Shown here: piece after piece, positions 26,638 through 35,097 of the stretch
Layout of the letters: each line of letters begins with the position of its first letter
How positions within the stretch are numbered: position 1 is the first letter of the stretch
NCBI GenBank assembly: GCA_963578805.1
Contig: CAUZDY010000011.1
Span: forward strand, 8,350 to 72,349
DNA: 64,000 bases
Reading direction: 5' to 3'
From: CAUZIB01 sp963578805
GTDB taxonomy: Bacteria > Acidobacteriota > Vicinamibacteria > Vicinamibacterales > UBA8438
Program-made: the position numbers and the translations under genes
The notes under the pieces: generated by a model
The model's database searches: none
What the model was told of the DNA's origin: nothing
Seen by the model: only the letters and a program-made list of their open reading frames with translations

Positions 26638-27404
26638 TGCTTGCCACCTATGCGCTCTGGCGGAGGGATATCACGCGGTTTCTCCGGCAGCGTTCGCGTA
26701 TCGTCGGAGCATTGGGAACGCCGGTGGTTTTCTGGATCCTTCTCGGATCCGGTCTCGGTAGCTCCTTCAGCGTCGGATCCCTCGGAGTACCTACCGGGGG
26801 GTATCTCGAGTACTTCTATCCGGGTACGCTGGCGCTCATACTCCTGTTCACCGCGATCTTCTCGACGATTTCTGTGATTGAGGACCGACACGAGGGATTT
26901 CTCCAGGGTGTGATGGTCGCGCCGGCACCGCGGGTGGCCATCGCGTTGGGTAAGATTCTTGGGGGCACGACTCTGGCGCTTCTGCAAGCGGTGCTCTTTC
27001 TGATACTCGCACCGTTGGCCAATGCCAAGATTGACCTAGCAGCGCTACCCCTCTTGTTGACTGTTTTGGCCGTCTTCGCATTCGCACTGACCGGACTCGG
27101 TTTTGTCCTGGCCTGGATGCTCGACTCGACCCAGGGTTTCCACGCAATCATGAACCTACTACTGTTCCCAATGTGGTTGCTTTCGGGTGCGGTCTTTCCG
27201 CCAGACGGCGCCGCCGGCTGGATCCAGGTAGCGATGTTGGTCAACCCTATGACGTATGGGGTAGAGGCACTTAGAACGATACTGAGCGCTGCCGACACGA
27301 GCGGCGGGCCGGCATCGATTAGCGGTCCGCTGGCGTTCATCACACTATTTGGCCTGATCACGCTTGCACTAAGCAGCTGGAGTGTGACGTATCGTCGCGC
27401 GTAG
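26628..27404 (+). CDS. ABC-2 type transporter permease
   Basis: 258-residue membrane protein with six hydrophobic helices and the ABC-2 topology: a cytoplasmic N-terminus ('LWRRDITRFLRQRSRI'), 'GGYLEYFYPGTLALILLFTAIFS', 'IEDRHEGFLQGVMVAPAPR' (the conserved coupling loop), 'LLLFPMWLLSGAVFPPDG' and 'MLVNPMTYGVEALR'. The DrrB/NodJ-like family signature is good. Translation is coupled with the ATPase gene. Confidence 0.93.
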   Translation: MELMLATYALWRRDITRFLRQRSRIVGALGTPVVFWILLGSGLGSSFSVGSLGVPTGGYLEYFYPGTLALILLFTAIFSTISVIEDRHEGFLQGVMVAPAPRVAIALGKILGGTTLALLQAVLFLILAPLANAKIDLAALPLLLTVLAVFAFALTGLGFVLAWMLDSTQGFHAIMNLLLFPMWLLSGAVFPPDGAAGWIQVAMLVNPMTYGVEALRTILSAADTSGGPASISGPLAFITLFGLITLALSSWSVTYRRA

Positions 27405-27421
27405 CTAGGAACGACACCCCG

Positions 27422-27835
27422 ATGGCTCTATCTAGCTTGCCTACCCTAAACGCGATACTCAACAGTATCTCTGGCCTGTTCCTGGTCACCGGGTACTTGA
27501 TGATTCGCCAGCGACGAATCAGGGCCCACCGAGCGTGCATGGTAGGTGCGTTCACGACGTCGACACTGTTTCTGATCTCTTACCTCACCTACCACTTCAA
27601 CGTCGGCTCGGTCGCGTTCACCGGCCAGGGCGCGGTCCGGGTCGTCTACTTCACGGTCTTGATCTCGCACGTCGTCTTGGCAGGGGTAATTCTGCCACTT
27701 GCACTTATAACCCTCGTTCAGGCGCTGCGAGAGCGGTTCGACCGGCATGCACGAATCGCGCGCTGGACGCTACCGATCTGGCTGTATGTATCGGTGACCG
27801 GAGTGGTGGTCTATCTAATGCTGTACAGGTGGTGA
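27422..27835 (+). CDS. DUF420 membrane protein (CtaM-like)
   Basis: 137 residues with four transmembrane helices: 'LNSISGLFLVTGYLMI', 'AFTTSTLFLISYLTYH', 'VRVVYFTVLISHVVLA', 'LWLYV'-type final helix. Conserved 'RAHRACMVGAF', 'YLTYHF' and 'ISHVVLA' with His residues match DUF420. The Bacillus member CtaM is needed for maturation of heme A cytochrome oxidase (family knowledge), which agrees with the ctaA-ctaB context. It ends 4 bases before the stop of the convergent fusion gene; no terminator hairpin is visible in the gap. Confidence 0.9.
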   Translation: MALSSLPTLNAILNSISGLFLVTGYLMIRQRRIRAHRACMVGAFTTSTLFLISYLTYHFNVGSVAFTGQGAVRVVYFTVLISHVVLAGVILPLALITLVQALRERFDRHARIARWTLPIWLYVSVTGVVVYLMLYRW

Positions 27836-27839
27836 CGGT

Positions 27840-30227
27840 CTATGGCCCGTACATGAGATACGGGGCTACCCGCTCCCGCCACTCGCGTTCGCCGTCGGTC
27901 CAACTGGCAGCGATTTCGGCGGGATCGTCACCCGCTTTGAGACGATCGACCGTCTGCTGGGAGCCCAACAGCCGCACGACGCCATCCAGGTCAAACTCGG
28001 CCGGGTACAGTCGATGTAGAGCGGACGCGATCTCGAGGCCGACACGCACCGGCCGGAGCACGTCTCGATTTGTCACTGTGATCCGCACACCCTTGCACAT
28101 CTCACCCGCGTACGTGCTGCTCCGAGGCGTGAACTCCACCGGATAAAATCGCACGCCGTCCAGGCCTCTGGCATTGAGAGCGCTGGCCAGGTCATGACCC
28201 TCGATCCATGGTGCCCCGAGTTGCTCGAACGGCGTATCAGTACCTCGCCCAACCGAAACATTAGTCCTTTCGATCGAACCGAGCCCAGGGTAGAGGCCAG
28301 CCTGGCCGACGGACCGGAGGTTCGGTGAAGGGTTGAGCCAGAGCAATCCTGTCTCGTCATACCAGAATCGGCGGCGCCAGCCCTCCATCGGAACGACCTC
28401 GAGATTGACATTGATGCCACGCTCGGCCTTGAATACCTGCGCCAGCTCACCCAACGTCAGCCCGTGTCGGACCGGCATCGAGAGATAGCCGGTAAAACCC
28501 TGCTGCGCCTCATCGAGAAGGGGTCCCTCGACAGCGTTGCCGTTGATCGGATTTGGCCGATCCAGGACAACGACTCCGACATTCCGCTGGGCCGCCACCT
28601 CCATTACGTATGCCATCGATATCGCATACGTATAGAAACGAGCGCCGGCGTCTTGAAGATCAACGACAATGGTGTCGATGCCGTCGAGCGTGGCGGGTGC
28701 CGGTCGCCTGGCATCCCCGTACAGGGAGTGAATAGTCAGTCCCGTAACGGGATCGACAGCGTCAGGCACGCGGGCGTCGAGGTCACCACGAATTCCGTGC
28801 TCAGGACTGAACAGGTAACGTAGTTCCACGTTCCGCGCGCCGTGGAGCAGAGCGATTGTGGTTGCACCGCTCGACGAACGGCCACTGTGGTTGGTGAGGA
28901 GTCCGACACGCCGTCCATCAAGTCGAGCGAACGCCTCTTGTCGAAGACGGTCGATCCCGGTCATAACTTTGAGAGAGCGCGCACTCGCGAGCCTCACACC
29001 TCTGACCGCCGCTGCCGCCAGCGTGGCAACCCGGCCCCGGAGCGCAATGACATCTCCACTTCCGTTCGGGTGCACTCGGTTCGAGAGAAAAATGACCACG
29101 GTTTGGGTTGCCGGATCGATCCAGATCGATGTCCCGGTAAACCCAGTGTGACCGTATGAACCGGTCGAGAAGAGGTCGCCTCTGTTTGACGAATATCGGG
29201 AATTAATGTCCCATCCAAGCCCGCGCTGGTCGGCCACACCTCGCGGCGTGGCGGGACGGGTCATCCGAGCGACGGTCAATGGCGCCAGGACCCGCACGCT
29301 GTCGAGCACACCACCCGCCAGTAGCATCGCACCGAACCGTGCTAGGTCGTGCGCGGTTCCGAACAATCCAGCGTGCCCAGCCACACCTCCCATCCGTCTG
29401 GCTGTCGGGTCATGTACCGTACCTCTCAGCATCGAGGCGCCGACCTCGGCGCCGCATGGCCATCCAAGCGGTCGACACGATTCCGTTGGAGCGATTCTGA
29501 GACCCTTGTCTGGGGTGGGCAGAAAACCGGTCTCGTTCATACCCAGTGGCTTGAGCAACCGACGCTCCACGAACTGATTGAACGGCTCACCGCTGACGCG
29601 CTCCACAATCTCCGCGAGGACGATGAAGTTGATGTCGCTGTAGACAACCCGTGTGCCGGGCGGGTCAACCGGCCGTTCCTCGATCGCAAGGGTGACGGCA
29701 GTCGCAGAACCTTGGAACTCCTGTTCGAGCGGAAAGCCAGCCCTCAAACCCGACGTGTGTGTAAGAAGATGCTCGACCGTGATCCGATTCTTGCCGTGGC
29801 GATCGAACCCAGAGATGTAGCGCGCCACGGGGTCTCGCAGCCTGACCCGTCCATCTTCAACGAGCATCATCACCGCTGGAGCCGTTGCCACTACCTTCGT
29901 CAGCGAGGCTAAATCGAAGATGGTGTCAGAGGTCATAGCCTCGGACACCGGAGTAATTGAACGCTGTCCGAACGCCTTGCGATACACCGTTTCGCCTCGG
30001 TGCCAGACAAGAACGACAGCACCGGGAAGGTCACCATCGTGAATCGAGGATTCGACGACCGCGTCGATCAGGTCGAGTCGTCGTGAATCGACCTGATCGC
30101 CCAATTCAAAAATCAAAGGCTGAGGTGCCCTGGCCTGTGCCGCAAGAACAACAAGGGCGCTCAAAGCGAAAAAAATGGCGAGGACGATGCGGCTGCGGTG
30201 AGGAGTGGCCCCATTCGAGGAGCTCAT
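27840..30227 (-). CDS. Exported fusion: serine beta-lactamase-like (AmiE-type) domain plus GH171/NamZ (DUF1343) domain
   Basis: About 795 residues from ATG 30227; the frame opens at 30314. A signal peptide covers about 12-36. The first domain (~50-410) is a serine hydrolase of the beta-lactamase class C fold: SxxK as 'S108-L-T-K111', Tyr motif 'YSDIN' near 196, and 'YGHTGFTGT' as third motif. The second domain (~425-795) is DUF1343/GH171: 'LLTNHSGRSSSG', 'FSPEHGIRGDLDA', 'VDLQDAGARFYTY', 'LDRPNPINGN', 'MPVRHGLTLGEL', 'TNVSVGRGTDTPFE'. In Bacillus subtilis the separate proteins AmiE (beta-lactamase fold muramyl amidase) and NamZ (exo-N-acetylmuramidase) act together in cell-wall recycling, so a two-step muropeptide enzyme is plausible here. 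Confidence 0.9.
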   Translation of the reverse strand: MSSSNGATPHRSRIVLAIFFALSALVVLAAQARAPQPLIFELGDQVDSRRLDLIDAVVESSIHDGDLPGAVVLVWHRGETVYRKAFGQRSITPVSEAMTSDTIFDLASLTKVVATAPAVMMLVEDGRVRLRDPVARYISGFDRHGKNRITVEHLLTHTSGLRAGFPLEQEFQGSATAVTLAIEERPVDPPGTRVVYSDINFIVLAEIVERVSGEPFNQFVERRLLKPLGMNETGFLPTPDKGLRIAPTESCRPLGWPCGAEVGASMLRGTVHDPTARRMGGVAGHAGLFGTAHDLARFGAMLLAGGVLDSVRVLAPLTVARMTRPATPRGVADQRGLGWDINSRYSSNRGDLFSTGSYGHTGFTGTSIWIDPATQTVVIFLSNRVHPNGSGDVIALRGRVATLAAAAVRGVRLASARSLKVMTGIDRLRQEAFARLDGRRVGLLTNHSGRSSSGATTIALLHGARNVELRYLFSPEHGIRGDLDARVPDAVDPVTGLTIHSLYGDARRPAPATLDGIDTIVVDLQDAGARFYTYAISMAYVMEVAAQRNVGVVVLDRPNPINGNAVEGPLLDEAQQGFTGYLSMPVRHGLTLGELAQVFKAERGINVNLEVVPMEGWRRRFWYDETGLLWLNPSPNLRSVGQAGLYPGLGSIERTNVSVGRGTDTPFEQLGAPWIEGHDLASALNARGLDGVRFYPVEFTPRSSTYAGEMCKGVRITVTNRDVLRPVRVGLEIASALHRLYPAEFDLDGVVRLLGSQQTVDRLKAGDDPAEIAASWTDGEREWRERVAPYLMYGP

Positions 30228-30298
30228 TTGATCTGAATTATACTGTGGGTTACGCTTCCAGGTAGCAAGCTGGGTTTCCGATACCCAGGGGGTTCGAT

Positions 30299-30988
30299 AT
30301 GCCACAACGCGCACTCATCATTGTTCTTGCGGTTATCACTGTCTGGCTACTTTCTGCCTCGACAGCCGTGGCACAACGACCTCTGGGTTGGCAGTCGGCG
30401 GCTCATTCGATCATGCGGGGCGCGGTTCATGACTTTTTCGGCGAGCCTATCGGCGACGCAAGCGTAACCGCGGAGAGCCCAAGAACGAGCCGACGCTCGA
30501 CCCGAGTCGTGGAGGGCAAAACAGACGATTCTGGACGTTTTTCTTTCAACGGACTCAGACGAGGCCGGTGGCTCGTCACCGTCCAGAAACAGGGCTACCA
30601 ACCCGTTCAAACCGTTGTGCCCATCCTACGCGCAGGCAGGGACAAGATACTTTCGTTGACGATGGATATCGACTTGTTGAATCCGCCACTCGCGTCGACT
30701 GGCCTCCTCGCTGGCGTTCGGGCCAATGACCTCCAGGCGGAGCTGGATGCCGCTCATAGTCTCTTTGACCGAGGGGAGTACGATAGCGCTGTCTCTGCAT
30801 ACAAAGCGATTCTGACTCAGGTGCCCAGCTTTACCAGCGTTAATCTCCAGATCGGCCATGCCTATCGGGAGAAGCGAGACTACGATTTGGCCCGGGCGGC
30901 CTATCAGAAGGTCCCATCTGACACGCTAGCTTGGGCGGAGGCTGCTCCTGCTTTGATCGAGCTCGACAGCCTCGCGCCGTCTCGTTGA
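30299..30988 (+). CDS. Secreted protein with carboxypeptidase-regulatory-like and TPR domains (first of a pair)
   Basis: 229 residues. The signal peptide ends near 'STAVAQ' (1-25). Residues ~40-112 form a carboxypeptidase-regulatory-like beta-sandwich ('GAVHDFFGEPIGDASVTAE', 'TDDSGRFSFNGLRRGRWLVTV'). Residues ~140-215 carry TPR-like helices ('AHSLFDRGEYDSAVSAYKAIL', 'QIGHAYREKRDYDLARAAYQK'). It has the same layout as the next gene and the two share short motifs, so an old duplication is likely. Function is unknown; such proteins are common in Acidobacteriota. Divergent from the AmiE/NamZ fusion, whose ATG is 71 bases away. Confidence 0.8.
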   Translation: MPQRALIIVLAVITVWLLSASTAVAQRPLGWQSAAHSIMRGAVHDFFGEPIGDASVTAESPRTSRRSTRVVEGKTDDSGRFSFNGLRRGRWLVTVQKQGYQPVQTVVPILRAGRDKILSLTMDIDLLNPPLASTGLLAGVRANDLQAELDAAHSLFDRGEYDSAVSAYKAILTQVPSFTSVNLQIGHAYREKRDYDLARAAYQKVPSDTLAWAEAAPALIELDSLAPSR

Positions 30989-31055
30989 GACGGCCAGAAC
31001 GTCGTATCAGTTATGTATGATGGCAATTGCAATTAGCGTTCTTAGGGAGTAATTC

Positions 31056-32012
31056 ATGACTTTCTCACACGTATCCAGGGGTCTGCTTGTCGTCGCGCTG
31101 CTGCTAGCTGTTGGCGTGCCGTCTGCACTGGCACAGGCAAACGCCGGTCGAATGTCCGGAAGGGTGTTGGACGAGGAAAGAGAGCCACTTGCCAGTGTTG
31201 CCATCCTCGCCGAGGCTCCAGACCGGAATGGCGTAGTCCAGAGAATTGAGGCCACGTCCGACGACAATGGTCGGTTTACAGCCATCGGCTTCACGAGCGG
31301 ACAGTGGAGGGTAGCGGCGACGTTGGACGGGTACGAGGTTTCGCCCTTAGTCGTCCAGGTGAGACAGACAGGGGTAGCCGAAGCGAGTTTCACCATGACC
31401 AGGGTTCTGTCAGCCTTTGAGCGCATGATCGGCGAAGAAGGTTTGGAAGGTCTTGACGCGGATGCCCTGGAAGCCGACCTCAAGGGCGCTGATTCCGCAC
31501 TAGATGCGCAGGAGTTTGACCAGGCGATCGCCGCGTACAACAAGCTGTTGGAACAGCTCCCGCATTTCACGTTCATTCATCTGAACGTCGGCAACGCCCA
31601 TCGGGGGAAAGGCGACTACGAGGCGGCTTTGGCGTCCTACGAGCAGCTGGTCGGAGATCCAGACAGGGGTCAACAGGCCGAAGTAGAAATCGCGCGGACT
31701 CGCTTGGCAATGGGAGACCTCGATGCGGCGGCAGGACTCGTGAATGCCGGGGCCGATGCGACGCGCGAAGACCTCTACAACCTTGGCGAGGTGGACTTTG
31801 CCAGAGGCGACGTTGATGCCGCCGCCGGATGGTACGAGAAGGCCACGATGGTCGACCCCAACTGGGAAAAGCCCTGGTTCAAGCTTGCGCTCGTCGCTCT
31901 GAACAAAGGCGATATGGAAGCTGCAAAACAGAACTTCCAGAAAGTCGTCGATATCGCTCCGAACTCAGAGGACGGAGCACAGGCCCAAGCGACGTTGTCC
32001 GCTCTGCCATAG
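31056..32012 (+). CDS. Secreted protein with carboxypeptidase-regulatory-like and TPR domains (second of a pair)
   Basis: 318 residues. Signal peptide 1-27 ('LLAVGVPSALAQA'). A regulatory-like beta domain covers ~33-110 ('SGRVLDEEREPLASVAILAE', 'DDNGRFTAIGFTSGQWRVAAT'). From ~145 to the end are about four TPRs ('DSALDAQEFDQAIAAYNKLL', 'NVGNAHRGKGDYEAALASYEQL', 'NLGEVDFARGDVDAAAGWYEKA', 'LVALNKGDMEAAKQNFQKVV'). It is a longer relative of the preceding gene, 67 bases downstream on the same strand. It is probably a periplasmic scaffold, with the binding partner unknown. AGGGAG ribosome binding site precedes the ATG. Confidence 0.85.
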   Translation: MTFSHVSRGLLVVALLLAVGVPSALAQANAGRMSGRVLDEEREPLASVAILAEAPDRNGVVQRIEATSDDNGRFTAIGFTSGQWRVAATLDGYEVSPLVVQVRQTGVAEASFTMTRVLSAFERMIGEEGLEGLDADALEADLKGADSALDAQEFDQAIAAYNKLLEQLPHFTFIHLNVGNAHRGKGDYEAALASYEQLVGDPDRGQQAEVEIARTRLAMGDLDAAAGLVNAGADATREDLYNLGEVDFARGDVDAAAGWYEKATMVDPNWEKPWFKLALVALNKGDMEAAKQNFQKVVDIAPNSEDGAQAQATLSALP

Positions 32013-32042
32013 GGAAACGATTCGAGCGGCCGAGTCGTCGCG

Positions 32043-32072
32043 AAAGGCGCAATCAGACTTCGGTTGCCCTTT
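32043..32072 (+). terminator. Hairpin after the second TPR gene
   Basis: AAAGG(C)GCAA and TTGCCCTTT form a nine-pair stem with one bulged C and an 11-base loop, 30 bases after the stop of the TPR gene and before the tetR promoter. The run of T's is only three long, so a rho-independent terminator is possible but not certain. Confidence 0.4.
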
Positions 32073-32103
32073 CCCACATACATCGCCTGAATTAACGAGA
32101 GTC

Positions 32104-32132
32104 TTGACCTACGAGTCGGTTGGAATCACAAT
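32104..32132 (+). promoter_or_regulatory. Candidate sigma-70 promoter of tetR/beta-oxidation operon
   Basis: TTGACC (32104-32109) and CACAAT (32127-32132) are separated by exactly 17 bases. The -10 element lies at the left edge of the palindromic operator, so bound repressor would block the promoter. Confidence 0.55.
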
Positions 32133-32151
32133 GAATGAACGTTCATTCATT
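32130..32151 (+). promoter_or_regulatory. Perfect 22-bp palindrome, probable TetR (FadR-type) operator
   Basis: The half-site AATGAATGAAC is followed directly by its exact reverse complement, with no spacer and no mismatch. The core TGAATGA...TCATTCA matches operators known for TetR-type fatty-acid regulators (Bacillus/Thermus FadR, PsrA-like). It sits 5 bases before the first ATG of the tetR gene and overlaps the -10 box, consistent with autorepression and control of the downstream operon by acyl-CoA. Confidence 0.8.
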
Positions 32152-32156
32152 CGCAG

Positions 32157-32777
32157 ATGTCTGCACTCATGTCAGCACGTCGAGACCCGAACTTGAGCGG
32201 AACGCCTGGTGACAAGCGCCTAGCCATCTCCAAAGCGGCGGTCAAGGTCTTCGCTCAACGAGGATTCTTCAACGCTCAGGTCGCGGATGTCGCCCGCAGC
32301 GCAGGCGTTGCGGCAGGAACGGTCTACCTGTATTTCCGAAGCAAAGACGAGATACTCATATCAATCTTCGAGCGCACCATGAAAGAAGCCATCAGGGAGA
32401 GCCGGTTGGCGCTCGATGGCGTCAGCGATCCGGTCGATCGACTCAGGTGCTTGGCCCGACTCCACCTGCAACGATTAGGTCGCGACCGCGACCTAGCGGT
32501 GGTCTTCCAGGTAGAGCTTCGTCAGTCGACAAAATTTATGGAGCAGATCTCCTCTTCTCAGTTCCGCACCTATCTTGGCCAACTGCGCGATGCTATCGCC
32601 GAGGGACAAGCCTCGGGTGTATTTACGACGACGGTCAACCCGACGCTGGCCGCCAAAGCGCTTTTCGGAGCTTTGGACGAGATGGCCACAAACTGGATTT
32701 TGAGTACACGACGCTACGACCTAGCCAGCGAGGCCGATGCCGTAGTGGATCTTTTTGTGAATGGCCTCGTGACCTAG
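32157..32777 (+). CDS. TetR family regulator of fatty-acid degradation
   Basis: 206 residues. The N-terminal HTH is typical: 'ISKAAVKVFAQRGFFNAQVADVA' and 'GVAAGTVYLYFRSKDEIL' (about 24-66). The C-terminal ligand domain contains 'FQVELRQSTKFMEQISSSQF' and 'ALFGALDEMATNWIL', resembling FadR-type TetR proteins that bind long-chain acyl-CoA. ATGs at 32157 and 32169 are both possible; neither has a clear Shine-Dalgarno, and the operator ends 5 bases before the first. Nine bases separate it from the FadN-like gene, so it is probably the first gene of the beta-oxidation operon and controls itself. Confidence 0.92.
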   Translation: MSALMSARRDPNLSGTPGDKRLAISKAAVKVFAQRGFFNAQVADVARSAGVAAGTVYLYFRSKDEILISIFERTMKEAIRESRLALDGVSDPVDRLRCLARLHLQRLGRDRDLAVVFQVELRQSTKFMEQISSSQFRTYLGQLRDAIAEGQASGVFTTTVNPTLAAKALFGALDEMATNWILSTRRYDLASEADAVVDLFVNGLVT

Positions 32778-32786
32778 GACGAACGA

Positions 32787-35096
32787 ATGATTCACATTCA
32801 CTCGGCGGCCGTGCTTGGGGCCGGCACGATGGGGGCTCAGATCGCTGCGCACCTCGCGAACGCCGGCCTCCCTGTGCTCCTACTAGACCTGGACCGCGAC
32901 ACCGCGGCCGAGGGCCTGCGCCGCGCAACGAAGCTCCGCCCGGACCCGTTTTTCGCACACGACGTCGCTCGCTTGATCTCATTGGGCGGCTTCGAGACTG
33001 ATCTCCCTCGACTCCAAGAATCAGACTGGATCATAGAAGCGGTGATCGAGCGACTCGACATTAAGCGAACACTGATGTCGAAGGTAGAACCATACCGATC
33101 ATCCCAGTCGATCATCAGCTCCAACACCTCCAGCATCCCGATTGCCAGCATCGCCACTGGGCGCTCGGACGGGTTTCGGAAACACTGGCTTGGCACCCAC
33201 TTCTTCAACCCGCCCCGCTACTTGCCGCTTCTTGAAATTATTCCGACAGCGGACACCGACCCCGAAGTCGTTAAGACAGTGCGGCATTTCTGTGATCATT
33301 CGCTGGGTAAGGGCGTAGTGGTCGCGAAAGATACTCCCAGTTTCATCGGGAACCGTATCGGAGTGTACGGGATCATGCGCGTGCTGGAACTGATTACGGA
33401 CGGACAGTTCACCGTTGAAGAAGTTGACGCGATGAGTGGTCCGATTATTGGACGACCCAAGAGCGCGACGTTTCGCACCATGGATATCGTGGGTATCGAC
33501 ATTTTAGCCCACGTCGCGAGCACACTCACGGAGCGGCTCAAGGCCGAGGAAGAGCGGTCTGCCTTTGCCATACCTGAACTTGTCGACGCGCTGATCGAAC
33601 GTGGCTGGGTCGGTGAAAAAGCGGGCCAGGGTTTTTATAAGAAGGAGCGTGGCCCAGACGGAACTCGCATACTGACACTGGACCCAGCCACCATGGACTA
33701 TCGGGAGCGTCAATCACCCCGTCTCCCGTCGCTCGATGTGTCCCAGACGATCGATGACCTCCCCGAGCGGCTGCGCACGCTCTTCCTTGGCAAGGACCGC
33801 GTAGCTGAGTTTCTTCGTGCGACGTTGGGTCAGACCTTGATTTATGCCGCCAAAGTGGCACGGGACATCGCCTACTCGATCGACGATATCGATCGAGCGA
33901 TGCGTTGGGGCTACGGATGGTCACTTGGACCATTCGAACTATGGGACGCGATCGGCGTGGACAATGTGTTGGAGGGGTGCACGGTTTCCGAACCACCGGA
34001 TCTGGTCCGCGAACTGAAGGTTTTCAACAAGTCTACCGAAGGCGCAGTGTCCTCACGCCGCTTTCGTGAGGGTTCTCTCCCTCCCTCCGACACCGACGCG
34101 TTGATCCTGGCGCAAGCCAAGAAGGCCCACCCCGTCGCCAAGAAAAATCCAGGCGCGAGCCTTGTCGACCTCGGTGACGGCGTGCTTGCCGTCGAGTTTC
34201 ACTCCAAGATGAACGCCATCGGCGGAGACACCATCGAGATGCTGGTCGCGGGTGTCGCCGAGGCGGAACGAAACTTTGAGGCCTTGGTCGTGGGGAACGA
34301 ATCACCGGCGTTCTCAGCTGGCGCAAACCTCATGCTGGTTCTGCTCGAAGCCCAGGAAGGGAACTGGGATGAAATCGACCTGATGGTACGATCGTTTCAG
34401 TCAGCTGTTCTCGGACTCCGCTACGCGGACGTCCCTGTTGTCGTTGCGCCGGCCGGTCTCACGCTCGGTGGCGGGTGCGAAGTGGTGCTCCACGGCGATG
34501 GCGTCCAAGCCGCGGCGGAAACCTATATGGGCCAGGTTGAGGTTGGAGTCGGACTGATCCCAGCCGGAGGGGGTACGAAGGAGCTGCTCGTTCGCAGCAT
34601 TGACCGAAGGCATAGCACTATCGAAGATTCGCTGCCGTTCGTTCGGCAGGTGTTCGAGTTGATCGGATTTGGAAAGGTCTCCACCAGTGCATTGGACGCC
34701 AAACATCTGGGTCTGCTCGGACCGGCTGACCGAATCACGATGAACCGTGACCGCCTCCTGGCTGATGCCAAGAATTTGGCTCGGGGGCTTTCCGACGCAG
34801 GATATCAGCCACCGCAGGCACCAATGATTTCGGTTGGAGGTGACAGTGTACGTGCGGGGCTCGAGCTTGGTGTTCACATCGCATGGCGCGGCGGGCATAT
34901 CAGCGATCACGATGCCTTGATCGGTCGGAAGCTGGCCCGAATCCTGTCTGGCGGCGACCTGCCCCACCGCGCATCCGTCTCCGAGCAATATCTGCTTGAC
35001 CTCGAGCGCGAAGCATTCCTTAGCTTGTGCGGTGAGCCTCGGACACTCGAACGGATCGCTCATACGCTGAAGACCGGCAAGACACTGCGGAACTAG
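32787..35096 (+). CDS. fadN: 3-hydroxyacyl-CoA dehydrogenase/enoyl-CoA hydratase (FadN type)
   Basis: 769 residues. The N-terminal NAD-binding domain has 'AAVLGAGTMGAQIAAHLANAG' (from residue 7) and 'SSNTSSIPI', then 'GTHFFNPPRYLPLLEI' (catalytic His/Asn region) and 'DTPSFIGNRIGVY'. A C-terminal 3HCDH domain follows ('GWGYGWSLGPFELWDAIG'-like). The enoyl-CoA hydratase domain is at the C-terminal end ('SPAFSAGANLMLVL', 'AGLTLGGGCEVVLHGD', 'GVGLIPAGGGTKEL'). This dehydrogenase-first order is that of B. subtilis FadN rather than E. coli FadB. It carries out the hydration and oxidation steps of beta-oxidation. The stop is one base before the next ATG. Confidence 0.94.
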   Translation: MIHIHSAAVLGAGTMGAQIAAHLANAGLPVLLLDLDRDTAAEGLRRATKLRPDPFFAHDVARLISLGGFETDLPRLQESDWIIEAVIERLDIKRTLMSKVEPYRSSQSIISSNTSSIPIASIATGRSDGFRKHWLGTHFFNPPRYLPLLEIIPTADTDPEVVKTVRHFCDHSLGKGVVVAKDTPSFIGNRIGVYGIMRVLELITDGQFTVEEVDAMSGPIIGRPKSATFRTMDIVGIDILAHVASTLTERLKAEEERSAFAIPELVDALIERGWVGEKAGQGFYKKERGPDGTRILTLDPATMDYRERQSPRLPSLDVSQTIDDLPERLRTLFLGKDRVAEFLRATLGQTLIYAAKVARDIAYSIDDIDRAMRWGYGWSLGPFELWDAIGVDNVLEGCTVSEPPDLVRELKVFNKSTEGAVSSRRFREGSLPPSDTDALILAQAKKAHPVAKKNPGASLVDLGDGVLAVEFHSKMNAIGGDTIEMLVAGVAEAERNFEALVVGNESPAFSAGANLMLVLLEAQEGNWDEIDLMVRSFQSAVLGLRYADVPVVVAPAGLTLGGGCEVVLHGDGVQAAAETYMGQVEVGVGLIPAGGGTKELLVRSIDRRHSTIEDSLPFVRQVFELIGFGKVSTSALDAKHLGLLGPADRITMNRDRLLADAKNLARGLSDAGYQPPQAPMISVGGDSVRAGLELGVHIAWRGGHISDHDALIGRKLARILSGGDLPHRASVSEQYLLDLEREAFLSLCGEPRTLERIAHTLKTGKTLRN

Positions 35097-35097
35097 T

